A stretch of 64,000 nt of DNA from Micromonospora lupini str. Lupac 08 (GTDB lineage: Bacteria > Actinomycetota > Actinomycetes > Mycobacteriales > Micromonosporaceae): positions 3,677,397-3,741,396 of the forward strand of contig NZ_HF570108.1 in assembly GCF_000297395.2 (NCBI RefSeq), read 5' to 3'. The stretch's first letter is position 1. Each line of letters starts with the position of its first letter. The notes under the pieces are model-generated. The model was not told where the DNA came from. It did no database searches and saw only the letters and a program-made list of their open reading frames with translations. This document shows positions 37,670 to 49,000 of this stretch, in pieces. The translations under genes were made by a program, and so were the position numbers.

Positions 37670-38792
37670 TCGCGACGACGGCCTCGACGGCCGGCACCTC
37701 GGTGCCGGCCGTCGGCGTTTCCAGCGCCGCGACGCCGGAGTGCGGCTCCCAAGGCGGCGCCGCGACGCCGGGTTGCGGTCCTGCGGGCGGCGGCGTGCCG
37801 GCGGGTTGCGGCTCTGACGGCGGTGGGTAGAGCGCGGCGAGGGCGTGGGCGGTGCTGGCGATCCGCTCCCGCAGCTCGGGCGGGGCGAGCACCTCCACCT
37901 GTGCGCCGAGCTTGAGCAGTTCGACACAGCCGTGCCGGATCGACTCGATCGGCACGGTCGTCGTGACCCAGCCGTCCGTGTCCGGCGCGTCGGCGCGATC
38001 CTGCGCCGCCCGGCTCATCGCCGGCGGAAAAAGGTAGGTCGTCTGCGCCAGCGCCGCCACGGTCATCCGCACCCGGGCCTCGGCGCGATACACCCCCTGC
38101 TCGTAGCGGGCGGCGTGCTCCTGCCAGCAGTCCGCCAGGTCGAACGCGGCCGGCCGCTCGGCGGGCTCGTCGAGCACCGTGAGGTCCAGGATCGCGCCCA
38201 CCCGGTAGGTGCGCACCTGCCCGGAGGCGGCGGCGACCAGGTACCAGCGGCCGGCCTTGAGCACCACCCCGAGCGGGTCGAGGGTCCGGGTCACCTCCCG
38301 GGGCGCCTGCCACCGCCGGTAGCGCACGCTGATCCGACGGTCCTCCCACACCGCCGTCGCCAACGCGGCCAGGTGTGGTGTCGGCTCGGGTTCGCGAAAC
38401 CAGCTCGGCGCGTCCAGGTGGAACCGTTGCCGGATCCGGGCGCCCCGGTCGGCGAGGTCCGTCGGCAGCGCGGCGCGCAGCTTCAGCTCCGCCGTGGCCA
38501 GCACCGAGCCCAGGCCCAGCTCGGCGGCCGGGCCGGGCATGCCCGCCAGGAACAACGCCTCGGCCTCACCGGCGGTCAGGCCGGTGAGCCGGGTGCGGTA
38601 GCCGTCGAGCAGGCGGTAACCACCGGCCGGGCCGCGCTCGGCGTACACGGGCACACCGGCGGCCCCCAGCGACTCCACGTCGCGGTACACCGTGCGAACC
38701 GACACCTCCAGGGCGTCGGCCAGTTCGGCGGCGGTCATCCGCCCCCGGGCCTGCAGGAGCAGCAGCAGGGAGACCAGCCGGCTGGCACGCAC
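37659..38792 (-). CDS. WYL-domain transcriptional regulator (YafY/DeoR-type HTH)
   Basis: 377 aa from GTG 38792, giving the standard opening RASRLVSLLLLLQARGRMTAAELADALEVSVRTVYRDV of the HTH-11 domain. The WYL region (LDPLGVVLKAGRWYLVAAA...VRTYRVGAILDLTV) and a C-terminal WCX-like domain follow. An extra ~40-residue Pro-rich tail is unusual. WYL proteins sense nucleic acids or nucleotides; target unknown. Adjacent to the recombinase in divergent orientation. Confidence 0.92.
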   Translation of the reverse strand: MRASRLVSLLLLLQARGRMTAAELADALEVSVRTVYRDVESLGAAGVPVYAERGPAGGYRLLDGYRTRLTGLTAGEAEALFLAGMPGPAAELGLGSVLATAELKLRAALPTDLADRGARIRQRFHLDAPSWFREPEPTPHLAALATAVWEDRRISVRYRRWQAPREVTRTLDPLGVVLKAGRWYLVAAASGQVRTYRVGAILDLTVLDEPAERPAAFDLADCWQEHAARYEQGVYRAEARVRMTVAALAQTTYLFPPAMSRAAQDRADAPDTDGWVTTTVPIESIRHGCVELLKLGAQVEVLAPPELRERIASTAHALAALYPPPSEPQPAGTPPPAGPQPGVAAPPWEPHSGVAALETPTAGTEVPAVEAVVAIRR

Positions 38793-38887
38793 CGTGCGAC
38801 CGTAGCCGACACCGTCCGCGCCGCCGCACGGGGCGGCGTCGGCGCGCCTGCGTGGCAATCCCATCCGCTGCTGAGAACCTTTTTCAC

Positions 38888-39886
38888 ATGGTGTCCTCCG
38901 ACGCTCCCGTGCTCACCCGCCCCACCGCCCGACCGGCCCTGCCGAGCGGGCCGGTCGACGTCACCGAGGCGTGGCTGCGTAACCGTCGGTTGTCCGACCA
39001 CACCCGCGACGCCTACCGCCGCGACGTCACCGCGTGGCTCGGCTGGTGCGCCGGCCGCGACCTGGACCCGCTACGGGCCACCTTCCTGCACGTCAACGAG
39101 TACGCCCGCGCGCTGGAGTCCACACTCGTCGCCCGCAGCGGCCGACCGTTGACCCCGGCGACCGTGGCACGTCGGCTGTCGGCGCTGTCCAGCTGGTACG
39201 ACTTCCTCGTCAAGCTCGGCGGCGTACCGGCCAACCCGGTCTCCGGCGCGGACCGGCCCCGCGTCGACCGGGACCACTCCGCCACCGTCGGGCTCACCCC
39301 GGAGGAGGTGGACGCGCTGCTCAGCGCCGCCGACGCGGAGACCGGCCCGACGGCGGCCCGCAACCGGGCGGCCATCGCGCTCCTGGCCGACCTGGGCCTG
39401 CGGGTCGGGGAGCTGGTCTCGCTGAACCTGACCGATCTCGGCACCGAACGGGGGCACCGCAGCGTGCGCTTCGTCGGCAAGGGCGGCAAGCAGCGTCGCC
39501 GCGCCCTCACCCCGGGCACCGCGTACGCGGTGGACGCGTACCTGGCCCAGCGGGCCGCCACCGCCGGCGTGCCGGTGACACACCTGACCGGGCCCCTGCT
39601 GGTCACCGCCAGCGGCGCCCGGCTCGACCGGCACTCGGTGTTCCGGATGGTCCGCCGACTCGCCCGGGCCGCCGGCATCCCGGCCTGGGCGCGGCTGTCC
39701 CCGCACTCGCTGCGACACGCGTTCGCCACCACCGCCCGCTCCGAGGGTGTTCCCCTCGAAGACGTGCAGGACGCCATGGGCCACGCCGATCCGCGGACCA
39801 CCCGCCGCTACGACCGGGACCGGCACAACCTCGACCGCGACCCGGCGTACGCGGTGTGGGCCGCCCGGTCCCGTCGCCGCGGCTGA
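38888..39886 (+). CDS. Tyrosine recombinase (XerC/D-like or integrase)
   Basis: 332 aa. The SAM-like N-terminal DNA-binding domain (TEAWLRNRRLSDHTRDAYRRDVTAWLGWC) is followed by a catalytic domain with Arg in LLADLGLRVGELVSLNL, the HxxR box LSPHSLRHAFATTA, His in MGHADPRTTRRYDR and the nucleophilic Tyr in that last motif. ATG 38888 is chosen; an upstream ATG at 38852 is possible. No attachment repeats, excisionase or phage genes are nearby, so it is a lone recombinase rather than a visible element. Confidence 0.92.
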   Translation: MVSSDAPVLTRPTARPALPSGPVDVTEAWLRNRRLSDHTRDAYRRDVTAWLGWCAGRDLDPLRATFLHVNEYARALESTLVARSGRPLTPATVARRLSALSSWYDFLVKLGGVPANPVSGADRPRVDRDHSATVGLTPEEVDALLSAADAETGPTAARNRAAIALLADLGLRVGELVSLNLTDLGTERGHRSVRFVGKGGKQRRRALTPGTAYAVDAYLAQRAATAGVPVTHLTGPLLVTASGARLDRHSVFRMVRRLARAAGIPAWARLSPHSLRHAFATTARSEGVPLEDVQDAMGHADPRTTRRYDRDRHNLDRDPAYAVWAARSRRRG

Positions 39887-39915
39887 CTGTCCGACCCCCG
39901 GCCTACGGTCGGCGG

Positions 39916-40761
39916 ATGAGACACGGTCTGGAGATCCCCTGCGGCGGCGGCGCCGTCGCGGTGTCCACCCTGGTCGAGCTGGGTGAGCTGGCCGAGAGCG
40001 CCGGCTGGGACGGGGTGTTCCTGGAGGATTACGTCATCCACTACTCCGGCGACGACCCGTTCACCTACGACCCGTGGTTGGTGCTCACCGCGATCGCCGG
40101 GCGCACCGACCGGGTGCGGCTGGGCACCACTGTCACCGCGCTGCCCCGCCGCCGCCCCGCGAAGCTGGCCCGCGAGGTGCTGACCCTCGACCACCTGAGC
40201 GCGGGCCGGGCCACCGTGGCGGTCGGTGTCGGCGACCCCGGCGACCGGGGCCTGGCCGCGTTCGGCGAGCCGACCGAGGTGGCAGTGCGCGCCGCGATGC
40301 TCGACGAGGGTCTCGACCTGCTGACCGGCCTGCTCGCTGGTGAGCGGGTCGACCATCGCGGCACCCACTACCGGGCCGAGAAGGTGGCGCTGCGGCCACC
40401 TCCCGTGCAGTCGCCCCGGGTGCCGGTCTGGGTCGGCGGCAGCACCCAGGCCGGGGCGGTGCGCCGCCGCGCGGCCCGTGCCGACGGCATCGTGCCGTAC
40501 AAGCTCACCGACACCGACGGCTGGGCGGACTTCACCCCCGACGAGGTCCGCGACCTGGTCGCGGCCCTGCCCCCGACCCGGGCCGACGGCCAGCCGTTCG
40601 ACGTGGCGATCGGCGGGCGACGCCGCCGCCCGGACGAGCGCGCCGAACGGGCCTACCACCGTGAGCTGGCCGCCGCCGGGGCCACCTGGTGGCTGGAGTA
40701 CGTGCCGGTGGGCGACCCGGCGGCGATGCGCGCCGCGGTGGCCCGCGGCCCGCTGCGCTGA
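39916..40761 (+). CDS. Luciferase-like (LLM class) flavin- or F420-dependent oxidoreductase
   Basis: 281 aa TIM-barrel protein (LVELGELAESAGWDGVFLEDYV; RVRLGTTVTALPRRRPAKLAREVLTLDHLS; PVWVGGST). Whether it uses F420 or FMN cannot be settled; actinobacterial members of this branch often use F420. A TACGGT hexamer lies six bases before the ATG, suggesting a leaderless message. Not clustered with a reductase. Confidence 0.88.
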   Translation: MRHGLEIPCGGGAVAVSTLVELGELAESAGWDGVFLEDYVIHYSGDDPFTYDPWLVLTAIAGRTDRVRLGTTVTALPRRRPAKLAREVLTLDHLSAGRATVAVGVGDPGDRGLAAFGEPTEVAVRAAMLDEGLDLLTGLLAGERVDHRGTHYRAEKVALRPPPVQSPRVPVWVGGSTQAGAVRRRAARADGIVPYKLTDTDGWADFTPDEVRDLVAALPPTRADGQPFDVAIGGRRRRPDERAERAYHRELAAAGATWWLEYVPVGDPAAMRAAVARGPLR

Positions 40762-40777
40762 ACGTCGCTGCCGCGGG

Positions 40778-41149
40778 TCAGCCCTGCGGGCGCGGGCAGA
40801 GGCAGAACGGCTGCCCGATCGGGTCGAGGAGGACCACCCACCTGTCGCCGCCGGGTTGGAACTCCGGTTTCGACGCTCCGGCGGCGACGAACTCCTTCTC
40901 GGCCACGGCCAGGTCGTCGACGTAGAGGTCGAGGTGGTAGCGCTTCTGTCCGGCCGGGTCCGGCCAGGCCGGCGGCTGGTAGCCCTCCACCAGGCCGAAG
41001 CCGATGGACGCGCCACCGCCGCTGATCATCGCGTACTCGGCTTCGCTGTGGGTGATCTCCCAGCCCAGCGCCCGGTGGTAGAAGGCGGCGTGTGCGGCAG
41101 GGTCGGAGCTGTCCAGGTTGACCATCGCGAGGTCGGCGGTTGCTGTCAT
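40778..41149 (-). CDS. VOC (glyoxalase/bleomycin-resistance fold) family protein
   Basis: 123 aa. Two beta-alpha-beta-beta-beta modules: MVNLDSSDPAAHAAFYHRALGWEITH and HLDLYVDDLAVAEKEFVAAGA, ending VVLLDPIGQPFCLCPRP. ATG 41149 preferred; the frame extends 30 bases upstream. Possible detoxification or drug-binding protein; substrate unknown. Confidence 0.88.
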   Translation of the reverse strand: MTATADLAMVNLDSSDPAAHAAFYHRALGWEITHSEAEYAMISGGGASIGFGLVEGYQPPAWPDPAGQKRYHLDLYVDDLAVAEKEFVAAGASKPEFQPGGDRWVVLLDPIGQPFCLCPRPQG

Positions 41150-41163
41150 GCGGGCAGTCTGCG

Positions 41164-41198
41164 CCGACGTACCTGCCAACCAGTGTCAGGTACGTCGG
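41164..41198. promoter_or_regulatory. Perfect 12-bp inverted repeat between HxlR and VOC genes
   Basis: CCGACGTACCTG (41164-41175) and CAGGTACGTCGG (41187-41198) pair exactly across an 11-base loop. Fifteen bases upstream of the VOC start on the minus strand and 50 bases past the HxlR stop. Either a terminator for HxlR or an operator for the VOC gene; position slightly favours the latter. Confidence 0.55.
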
Positions 41199-41247
41199 TC
41201 TTTCTCGACACCGGCGGCGCCACTCTTGAGGTCGACCGATCTGATCG

Positions 41248-41709
41248 TCACGGTGTCGCGTCGGCGCCAGGCCCCGGCAGCAGCTCGATGTCCGTAGCTC
41301 GCATGGGTTGTTCGCATTCGGAGCACCGCAGTTCCACATGGCTTGTCCGGCCGCAGGCGTGGTGGCGGTAGAGCACCGGCGGGCCGGCCTCGCCTGCCGT
41401 CCATCGGTCACCCCACCGCACCATGACGAGCAGTAGATCGCACAGTTCCATGCCCTTGTCGGTGAGGACGTATTCGTGACGGACCGGTCGGGTGGAGTAT
41501 TCACGCCGGACCAGGACGCCCTGTTCCACAAGCCAGTTCAGCCGCTCGGCAAGCACCTTGCGGGACACGCCGAGGCCTCGCTGAAGCTGCTCGAAGCGGT
41601 GCGTGCCGGCGTAGACGTCTCGCAGGATCAGCGGAGACCACGGCTCGCCGATGACGTCCAGGGTGCGGGCGATCGAGCATGCCATGGCGCTGAACTGCGT
41701 TCGCTGCAT
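41248..41709 (-). CDS. HxlR-family transcriptional regulator with Cys-rich tail
   Basis: 153 aa. Winged helix: CSIARTLDVIGEPWSPLILRDVYAGTHRFEQLQRGLGVSRKVLAERL, with the conserved N-terminal Cys that in some HxlR proteins senses electrophiles or oxidants. The tail HHACGRTSHVELRCSECEQPM could form a small zinc ribbon. Divergent from a DUF899 gene across a region with two near-identical dyads, so it probably represses both itself and that gene. Confidence 0.92.
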   Translation of the reverse strand: MQRTQFSAMACSIARTLDVIGEPWSPLILRDVYAGTHRFEQLQRGLGVSRKVLAERLNWLVEQGVLVRREYSTRPVRHEYVLTDKGMELCDLLLVMVRWGDRWTAGEAGPPVLYRHHACGRTSHVELRCSECEQPMRATDIELLPGPGADATP

Positions 41710-41730
41710 GACACCACGATACCCAAGATG

Positions 41731-41786
41731 GTTCCTTCAAGAAACGGACTCTGCTAGCGTCACATTGGTCCGTTCCTTTAGGGAAC
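41731..41786. promoter_or_regulatory. Two matching 15-bp dyads, likely HxlR operators
   Basis: GTTCCTTCAAGAAAC (41731-41745) and GTTCCTTTAGGGAAC (41772-41786) share the pattern GTTCCTTyArGrAAC and lie 41 bases apart, about four helical turns. A -10 candidate TAGCGT (41755-41760) for the DUF899 gene sits between them, so binding would block its promoter. Confidence 0.75.
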
Positions 41787-41829
41787 GGGCGGCTGACGCT
41801 CCTCCGCCCCTACCTGCGAAAGAGGCCGC

Positions 41830-42501
41830 ATGAACCACCCACCAATCGTGTCGACCGAGGACTGGCAGGACGCACTGAGCACCTTGCGCGTCCGCGAAAA
41901 GGCACTCACCCGCCAACTCGACGCGCTGGCCGCGGCGCGGCGCCGGTTGCCGATGACGCCTGTCGAGCAGGACTACGTCTTCGAGGGCCCCGACGGGCCC
42001 GCCAGTCTGACCGACCTGTTCCACGGCCGACGTCAGCTCATCGTGTACACGTTCATGTGGCACGGCGCCGACCACATCTGCTCCGGCTGCTCGCTGTTCA
42101 CCGACAACGTCGGACACCCGGCCCACCTCAACGCCCGGGACGTCACCCTGGCATTGACGTCCCGCGGCCCACTGGACGACCTGCTGGCGCTGCGGCGACG
42201 AATGGGCTGGGACCTGCCGTGGTACTCGTCGCTGAACAACAGCTTCAACACCGACATGGGGGCCGGTGACGGGTTCGCGCTCAACGTCTTCCTCCGCGCC
42301 GATGACCGCATCTTCCACACGTACTCCACCACGGCCCGCGGCGTGGAACGGCTCGGCAGTAACTGGACCTTCCTCGACCTGACGCCGTACGGCCGACAGG
42401 AGACCTGGGAAGACTCGCCAGAGGGTTGGCCGCAGACCCAGCCCTACCAATGGTGGCGGCTGCACGACGAGTACGAGATGTCGGAGGATCTGTCACGGTG
42501 A
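41830..42501 (+). CDS. DUF899 thioredoxin-like protein
   Basis: 223 aa. MTPVEQDYVFEGPDGPASLTDLF, then FMWHGADHICSGCSLFTDN with a CSGC redox pair, and WTFLDLTPYGRQE at the end, as in the DUF899 (thioredoxin-fold) family. Start has AAAGAGG upstream. Paired with HxlR, it may handle thiol or electrophile stress. Exact reaction unknown. Confidence 0.9.
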   Translation: MNHPPIVSTEDWQDALSTLRVREKALTRQLDALAAARRRLPMTPVEQDYVFEGPDGPASLTDLFHGRRQLIVYTFMWHGADHICSGCSLFTDNVGHPAHLNARDVTLALTSRGPLDDLLALRRRMGWDLPWYSSLNNSFNTDMGAGDGFALNVFLRADDRIFHTYSTTARGVERLGSNWTFLDLTPYGRQETWEDSPEGWPQTQPYQWWRLHDEYEMSEDLSR

Positions 42502-42533
42502 GCCCGGCCGTCACCCGTGCTCGTGCCGACCGG

Positions 42534-44237
<1,704 letters not shown>

Positions 44238-44364
44238 CGATCGACTCCCTGGCGGTGCGGGGGGATGTGCGCCGACGGTAGACGATGCGTGGCCGAGGCG
44301 AAAAGGGGCCCAGTTTCCGGCTTGTCACGCCTGGGTGCGACGGTCTTCTCTACGGTCGGTAGTC

Positions 44365-44823
44365 GTGGGTGCCGGCCAGTCGTGGAGCCGACCGGCCCGG
44401 CGGCACCGCCCGATGCGCACCGGGCTGGCCTTCGCCGGGTTCGGCATGGCGCTGTGCTGCGTCGGGGTGGCCGGGCTGGGGGCGTGGAACCTGCAGACGG
44501 TGCGGCAGGCCGCCGGCCCGATCCGGGAGACCGCCGACGGTTTCCTCAGCGAGGTGACTCTCGGCGACAGCGACCAGGCGTACGAGCGGCTCTGCGCGGA
44601 CGCGCGCACCCGGTGGAGCGCGATCGGCTTCACCAGTTGGGTGCGGACGCCACCGATGGTGACCGACTACGAGATCACCGACGTGTCGGTGTCCACCAAG
44701 GGCGGGCGTCCGCGCGGCACGGTGACCGTGAAGGTGACCCGCGACGGCGGCATCAGCGAGGAACGCCGTCTGCCGGTGGTCCGTGAGGACGGCGACTGGC
44801 GGGTGTGCGGTGACCCGTTCTGA
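44365..44823 (+). CDS. Small membrane-anchored protein, DUF4878-like
   Basis: 152 aa. A basic head is followed by one hydrophobic segment (GLAFAGFGMALCCVGVAGLGAW) and a soluble NTF2-like domain ending RLPVVREDGDWRVCGDPF. GTG 44365 chosen because a TACGGT hexamer lies eight bases upstream, fitting a leaderless start; ATG 44413 is the alternative. Overlaps the next gene by 14 bases. Function unknown. Confidence 0.75.
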   Translation: MGAGQSWSRPARRHRPMRTGLAFAGFGMALCCVGVAGLGAWNLQTVRQAAGPIRETADGFLSEVTLGDSDQAYERLCADARTRWSAIGFTSWVRTPPMVTDYEITDVSVSTKGGRPRGTVTVKVTRDGGISEERRLPVVREDGDWRVCGDPF

Positions 44824-45997
44824 CCCTCCGGCCGGCGAACCAGCGCACCCCGGGTGGCTGCGGAAGCGGCAGGGGGTCGAGCCGACCACCTCCACCGAAC
44901 TCTTCTTCGACCTGGTGTTCATCTTCACGGTCACCCAGTTGTCGCACTACCTGATCGCGCACCCCGACTGGCGCGGCGCCGCACGTACCGCTGTGCTGCT
45001 GGCGCTGGTCTGGTTCGTCTGGATCTACACCACCTGGCTGACCAACTGGCTGCACCCGGACCGGGGTCCGGTACGGGCGATGCTGCTCGGCGTGGCCCTG
45101 GGCAGCCTGCTGCTGTCGGCGGCGATCCCGCAGGCGTTCGCCGGCACCGGCCTGCTCTTCGCGGTGGTCTACGTGACCGTCCAGGTGGGCCGCACCGCGT
45201 TCTCGTTGTGGGCCGTGCAGGGCACACCGTGGCTCGTCGACGGCTTCCAGAAGTCGCTGCCGTGGATAGCCGGGACGTCGGTGCTCGTGGTGGTCGGTGG
45301 CCTGGTCGGCGGGGCCGTCCGGGAGGCGGTATGGGCGACGGCGGTCGTGCTGGACGTGGTGGGCCTGTTGATCGGCTACCCGCTGCCCGGGCGGGGACGG
45401 AGCCGCCCCGAGCGGTGGATGGTGGAGGGTGGGCATCTGGCCGAGCGGTGCGGGGCGTTCGTGCTCATCGCGTTGGGCGAGTCGATCCTGGTCACCGGCA
45501 CGACCCTCACGTCGCACGTCAACCGGGTGACGTCCGGGGCGTTCCTGCTGGCGTTCGCCGGGTCGGTGGCGCTGTGGTGGGTGTATTTCGCCCGCTCGGC
45601 CCGGGCCGCGACGGAGGTCATCGCCCGCGCCGGCCAACGCACCGGCGCGTTGAGCCGGGTGGCGTTCAACTACCTGCACCCGGTGATCGTCGCGGGAGTC
45701 ATCGTGACCTCGGCGGGCGACGAGCAACTCCTGCGTGAGCCCGGCGCCCCCGCCACCATGGCCGCCGCGCTGTTCACCCTGGGCGGCCCGGCGCTGTTCC
45801 TCGCCGGACACGCGGCCTACCAGGCGGTGCTGTGGCGGACCGTGCCGACCAGCCGGATCGTCGCGGTGGTGGTGCTGCTGGCGCTGGTGCCGATCGGTGT
45901 GTGGCTCGGGGCGACCGTCGCGGCCTGCGCCGCCGCGGCGGTGGCGGTGACCGTCGGGGTCATCGTCGCCGACCGGGTCCGGATCGGGCCTGCCTGA
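44810..45997 (+). CDS. Low temperature requirement protein A (LtrA) family membrane protein
   Basis: 395 aa with about twelve hydrophobic segments. The signature TTSTELFFDLVFIFTVTQLSHYL near the N-terminus and later ERCGAFVLIALGESILVTGTTL are diagnostic of LtrA. GTG 44810 starts inside the preceding gene, implying coupling. Role poorly defined; inner-membrane protein named from Listeria cold growth. Confidence 0.92.
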   Translation: MTRSDPPAGEPAHPGWLRKRQGVEPTTSTELFFDLVFIFTVTQLSHYLIAHPDWRGAARTAVLLALVWFVWIYTTWLTNWLHPDRGPVRAMLLGVALGSLLLSAAIPQAFAGTGLLFAVVYVTVQVGRTAFSLWAVQGTPWLVDGFQKSLPWIAGTSVLVVVGGLVGGAVREAVWATAVVLDVVGLLIGYPLPGRGRSRPERWMVEGGHLAERCGAFVLIALGESILVTGTTLTSHVNRVTSGAFLLAFAGSVALWWVYFARSARAATEVIARAGQRTGALSRVAFNYLHPVIVAGVIVTSAGDEQLLREPGAPATMAAALFTLGGPALFLAGHAAYQAVLWRTVPTSRIVAVVVLLALVPIGVWLGATVAACAAAAVAVTVGVIVADRVRIGPA

Positions 45998-46090
45998 TCC
46001 GTCCGCTCGCACCGTCGGTTGTGGGACAGCGTTACCCCGGGTGACCCGCCGGTTGGTTAGCGTGGGTCACCGGCCTGCGGAGGCGACACC

Positions 46091-49000
46091 ATGGCAACCG
46101 AGCAGCAGCGGTGGCTGATGCTGGTGGCTGCCGCCGGTTACGGCAAGACCACCGCCCTGGAGGCCGCCGGCGGGGACGGACCGACGGTCTGCCACCGGGC
46201 GCTCGACCTGCTCGACGCGGCCGCGCGCACCGAGAACCCGCCGCCGGGCCGGGTCCTGGTGGACGAGGTGTCCGCGCTCGCCGCACCCGACCAACTGGCC
46301 CTCGTCCGTCTGTTGACGGCCCTGCCGGGCCGCCCGGCGGTGACGCTGGCCGCCCGCCACCCGCTGGCCGACGAGGCACTGAGCGCCATCGCCGTACCCG
46401 TCGTCGACCGTGGTCCCGCGACCCTTGCCCTCGGCCGCGACGCGGTCGCCCGCGTCCTGCGCGACGAGCACGCCGTGGCGGACAGCGACCTGGCCTACCT
46501 GGTGTACGAGCTGACCGCCGGTTGGCCCGCGTGGGTCCACCTGGCCGGCGACGCTCTCGGCCGCCAGGGTGTCGGCCGCCGGGACCTGCTCGCGGCCCTG
46601 ACCGAACCCGGCACCGCCGGTGGCCGCTTCGCCCGCGACGAGGTCCTCGCCGACCTACCCCCGCACGTCACGCGGCTCCTGCGTCGTGCCCACGACCTCG
46701 ACCCGATCAGCGCGCCGCTGTGCGAGGCCGTCGACACTCGTCCGACACCCGGTGCCACCGCCGACGCGCTGCGCTGGTCGACAAGCACCGGACTGCTGGT
46801 CGCCCACCCCCGTCGGCGCACCGGCCGAACGCCACAGACGTTCCAACTGGTACGGGTGCTCGCGACCGTGCTGGCCCAGCAGACGGGCCCGCCGGACGCC
46901 GGAGGCCGTCGCCGACTACGCGCCGCCGCCGACTGGTATCTCGCCACCGCGTACCCGCTGGCGGCGGCTCGCGCCCTGCTGGACGCCGACGAGCCGGGCC
47001 GCTGCGCCGACCTGATCGCGAGCCAGGGCGGGGAGATGCTCGCCCACGGCGGAGCACCCGAGGTCACCGACCTGGTCAGCGCTCTGCCGCAGGCCGCGCA
47101 GAGCCCCGACATCCGGCTGATCCTCGGTGACGCGCTGCGCATGTCCGGTGCGGTGACCCGGGCGTCGAGGGTCTTCACCGCGCTGCTCGCGCAGGCCGAA
47201 CGGGACCGTCGCTGGCCGTCGCGTCTGCTGTGGCGAGCGGCGATGGTGCCGTACCTGCGCGCGGACTACCCGGGCGCGCTCGCCGTGCTCGACCTGGCCG
47301 ACACGCCCCCGACGGTCATCCCGAGCGACCCCGACGACGTGCTGCTGCTGGCCTGCCGCGCCAGCACCCTCGCCCAGCTCGGCCGGGTCGAGGACGCGGT
47401 CACCACCGGCGCCCACGCGCTCGCCGCCGCCCACCGGGTGAACGAGGACGGGCCCCTTGCGGCGGCGCACATCGCGGCCGCGCTGATGTCGTCCGGCACC
47501 CGCCGCGACGCGCACCTCGCCGACGCCCTGGCGGCGGCCGAACGCGCCGGTGACCTGGTCCAGCAGGCCCGGGTCCTGGTCAACCAGGCGCACTGCCTGC
47601 TGCGCGAGGCCCGCTACCCGCCGGCACTGGGCGCCGCCGTGCGGGCGGTGCGCGCCGCGGAGCTCGCCGGTCCGCCGGGAGTGCTGGTGACCGCCCTGCA
47701 CAACGCGGGTGAGGCGTTGGTGCGGCTGGGGCGCTATGACGAGGCGGCACTGCACTTCACCCGGTCCAAGCTCGTCTCCCAGCGGTTGGGGCTGAACCGC
47801 GCGGCGGCCGGGGTCTACGGGACGGCCGAGGTCAATCGGCGCCTCGGCCGGCGCGAGGAGGCGATGGCGGCCTTCACCGAGGCGGTGGAGCTGGCCCGCG
47901 ACGTGGGCGACCTGCAGGTGCTCATCCCCGCGTTGACCGGCCTGGCCCGGCTGCGGTGCGAGGGCCGGGGCGCCGACCTCGCGGCGGCCCGCGCCGCCGC
48001 CGACGAGGCGCACCGCCTGGCCCCGGCGTTCCTGCTCCCGTCCGCTCTGGTGGCGGTGGGCTGGGTGGCGTACGCCGGGGGTGATCTGGAGTCGGCCCGG
48101 CTCCGGGCGGCCGAAGCGGTGGGTGCGGCCCGCGCCGGCCGGCAGTCCGACGCGCTGGCCGAGGCGTTGGAGCTGACCGCCGCCGTCGCCGCCGAACCCG
48201 CCGCGAGCCGGGACGCGTTGCGGGAGGCCGGCGAGATCTGGCGCACGGCGGGCGCGTGTCCCGCCGCCGAGCAGACAGTCGTCCTGCTGGGCCGGATCCC
48301 GGGCGCCGACGGCTCGCAGCGCTCGGCGGCACGGTTGGCGGCCAACCGGTTGCTGGCGCTGGGAGTCGAGACGGTCGACGGTCGACAGCTGGCCCCGCCC
48401 TCCGGCGCCGGCGGCACCGTCGAGGTGCGGGTGCTCGGCGGGTTCGAGGTCGTCGTCGGCGGGCGGGAGGTCCCGCTGCCGGCGTGGCGGTCCCGCCAGG
48501 CCCGTACGCTGCTGAAGATCCTCGTCGCCCGCCGTGGCCGCGCGGTGGGGCGGGCGGAGCTGTCTGAGCTGCTGTGGCCCGACGACGAGCCGCGGCGCAC
48601 CGCGCACCGCCTGTCGGTGCTGCTCTCCGCCGTGCGCGCGGTCCTCGACCCGTCCCGGCTGTGGCCGGCCGACAGGTACGTCCGCGCCGACCTGACTGGC
48701 GTACGCCTCGACCTGACCCGGGTGAGCGTCGACGCGGAGACTCTGCTCGCCGACGCCCCGCGGGCGGAACGGCTCGCTCGCGACGGTGACCCGGGTCGGG
48801 CGCGCGAGATGCTGGCCGAGGTGGACGCCACCTACCGGGGCGACGCCTTCGCCGACGAACCGTACGAGGACTGGGCCGACGGGCTGCGGGAACAGGCCCG
48901 CGCGGTGTGGCTGCGGGCGTTGCGCGACCTCGCCCGGCTGTATCGGCGCGACGGTGCTGCCGATCGTGCCGCCACCACTCTGGTCCGGTTGCTCGACGCG

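Noticed and set aside
37659-39152. Long plus-strand frames opposite the WYL gene
   Set aside because: Codon use and composition are those of antisense shadows; the WYL protein on the minus strand is clearly real.
46031-46074. GGGTGACCC/GGGTCACC pair before the BTAD regulator as an operator
   Set aside because: The arms are imperfect and GC-rich enough to occur by chance; no second copy supports it.
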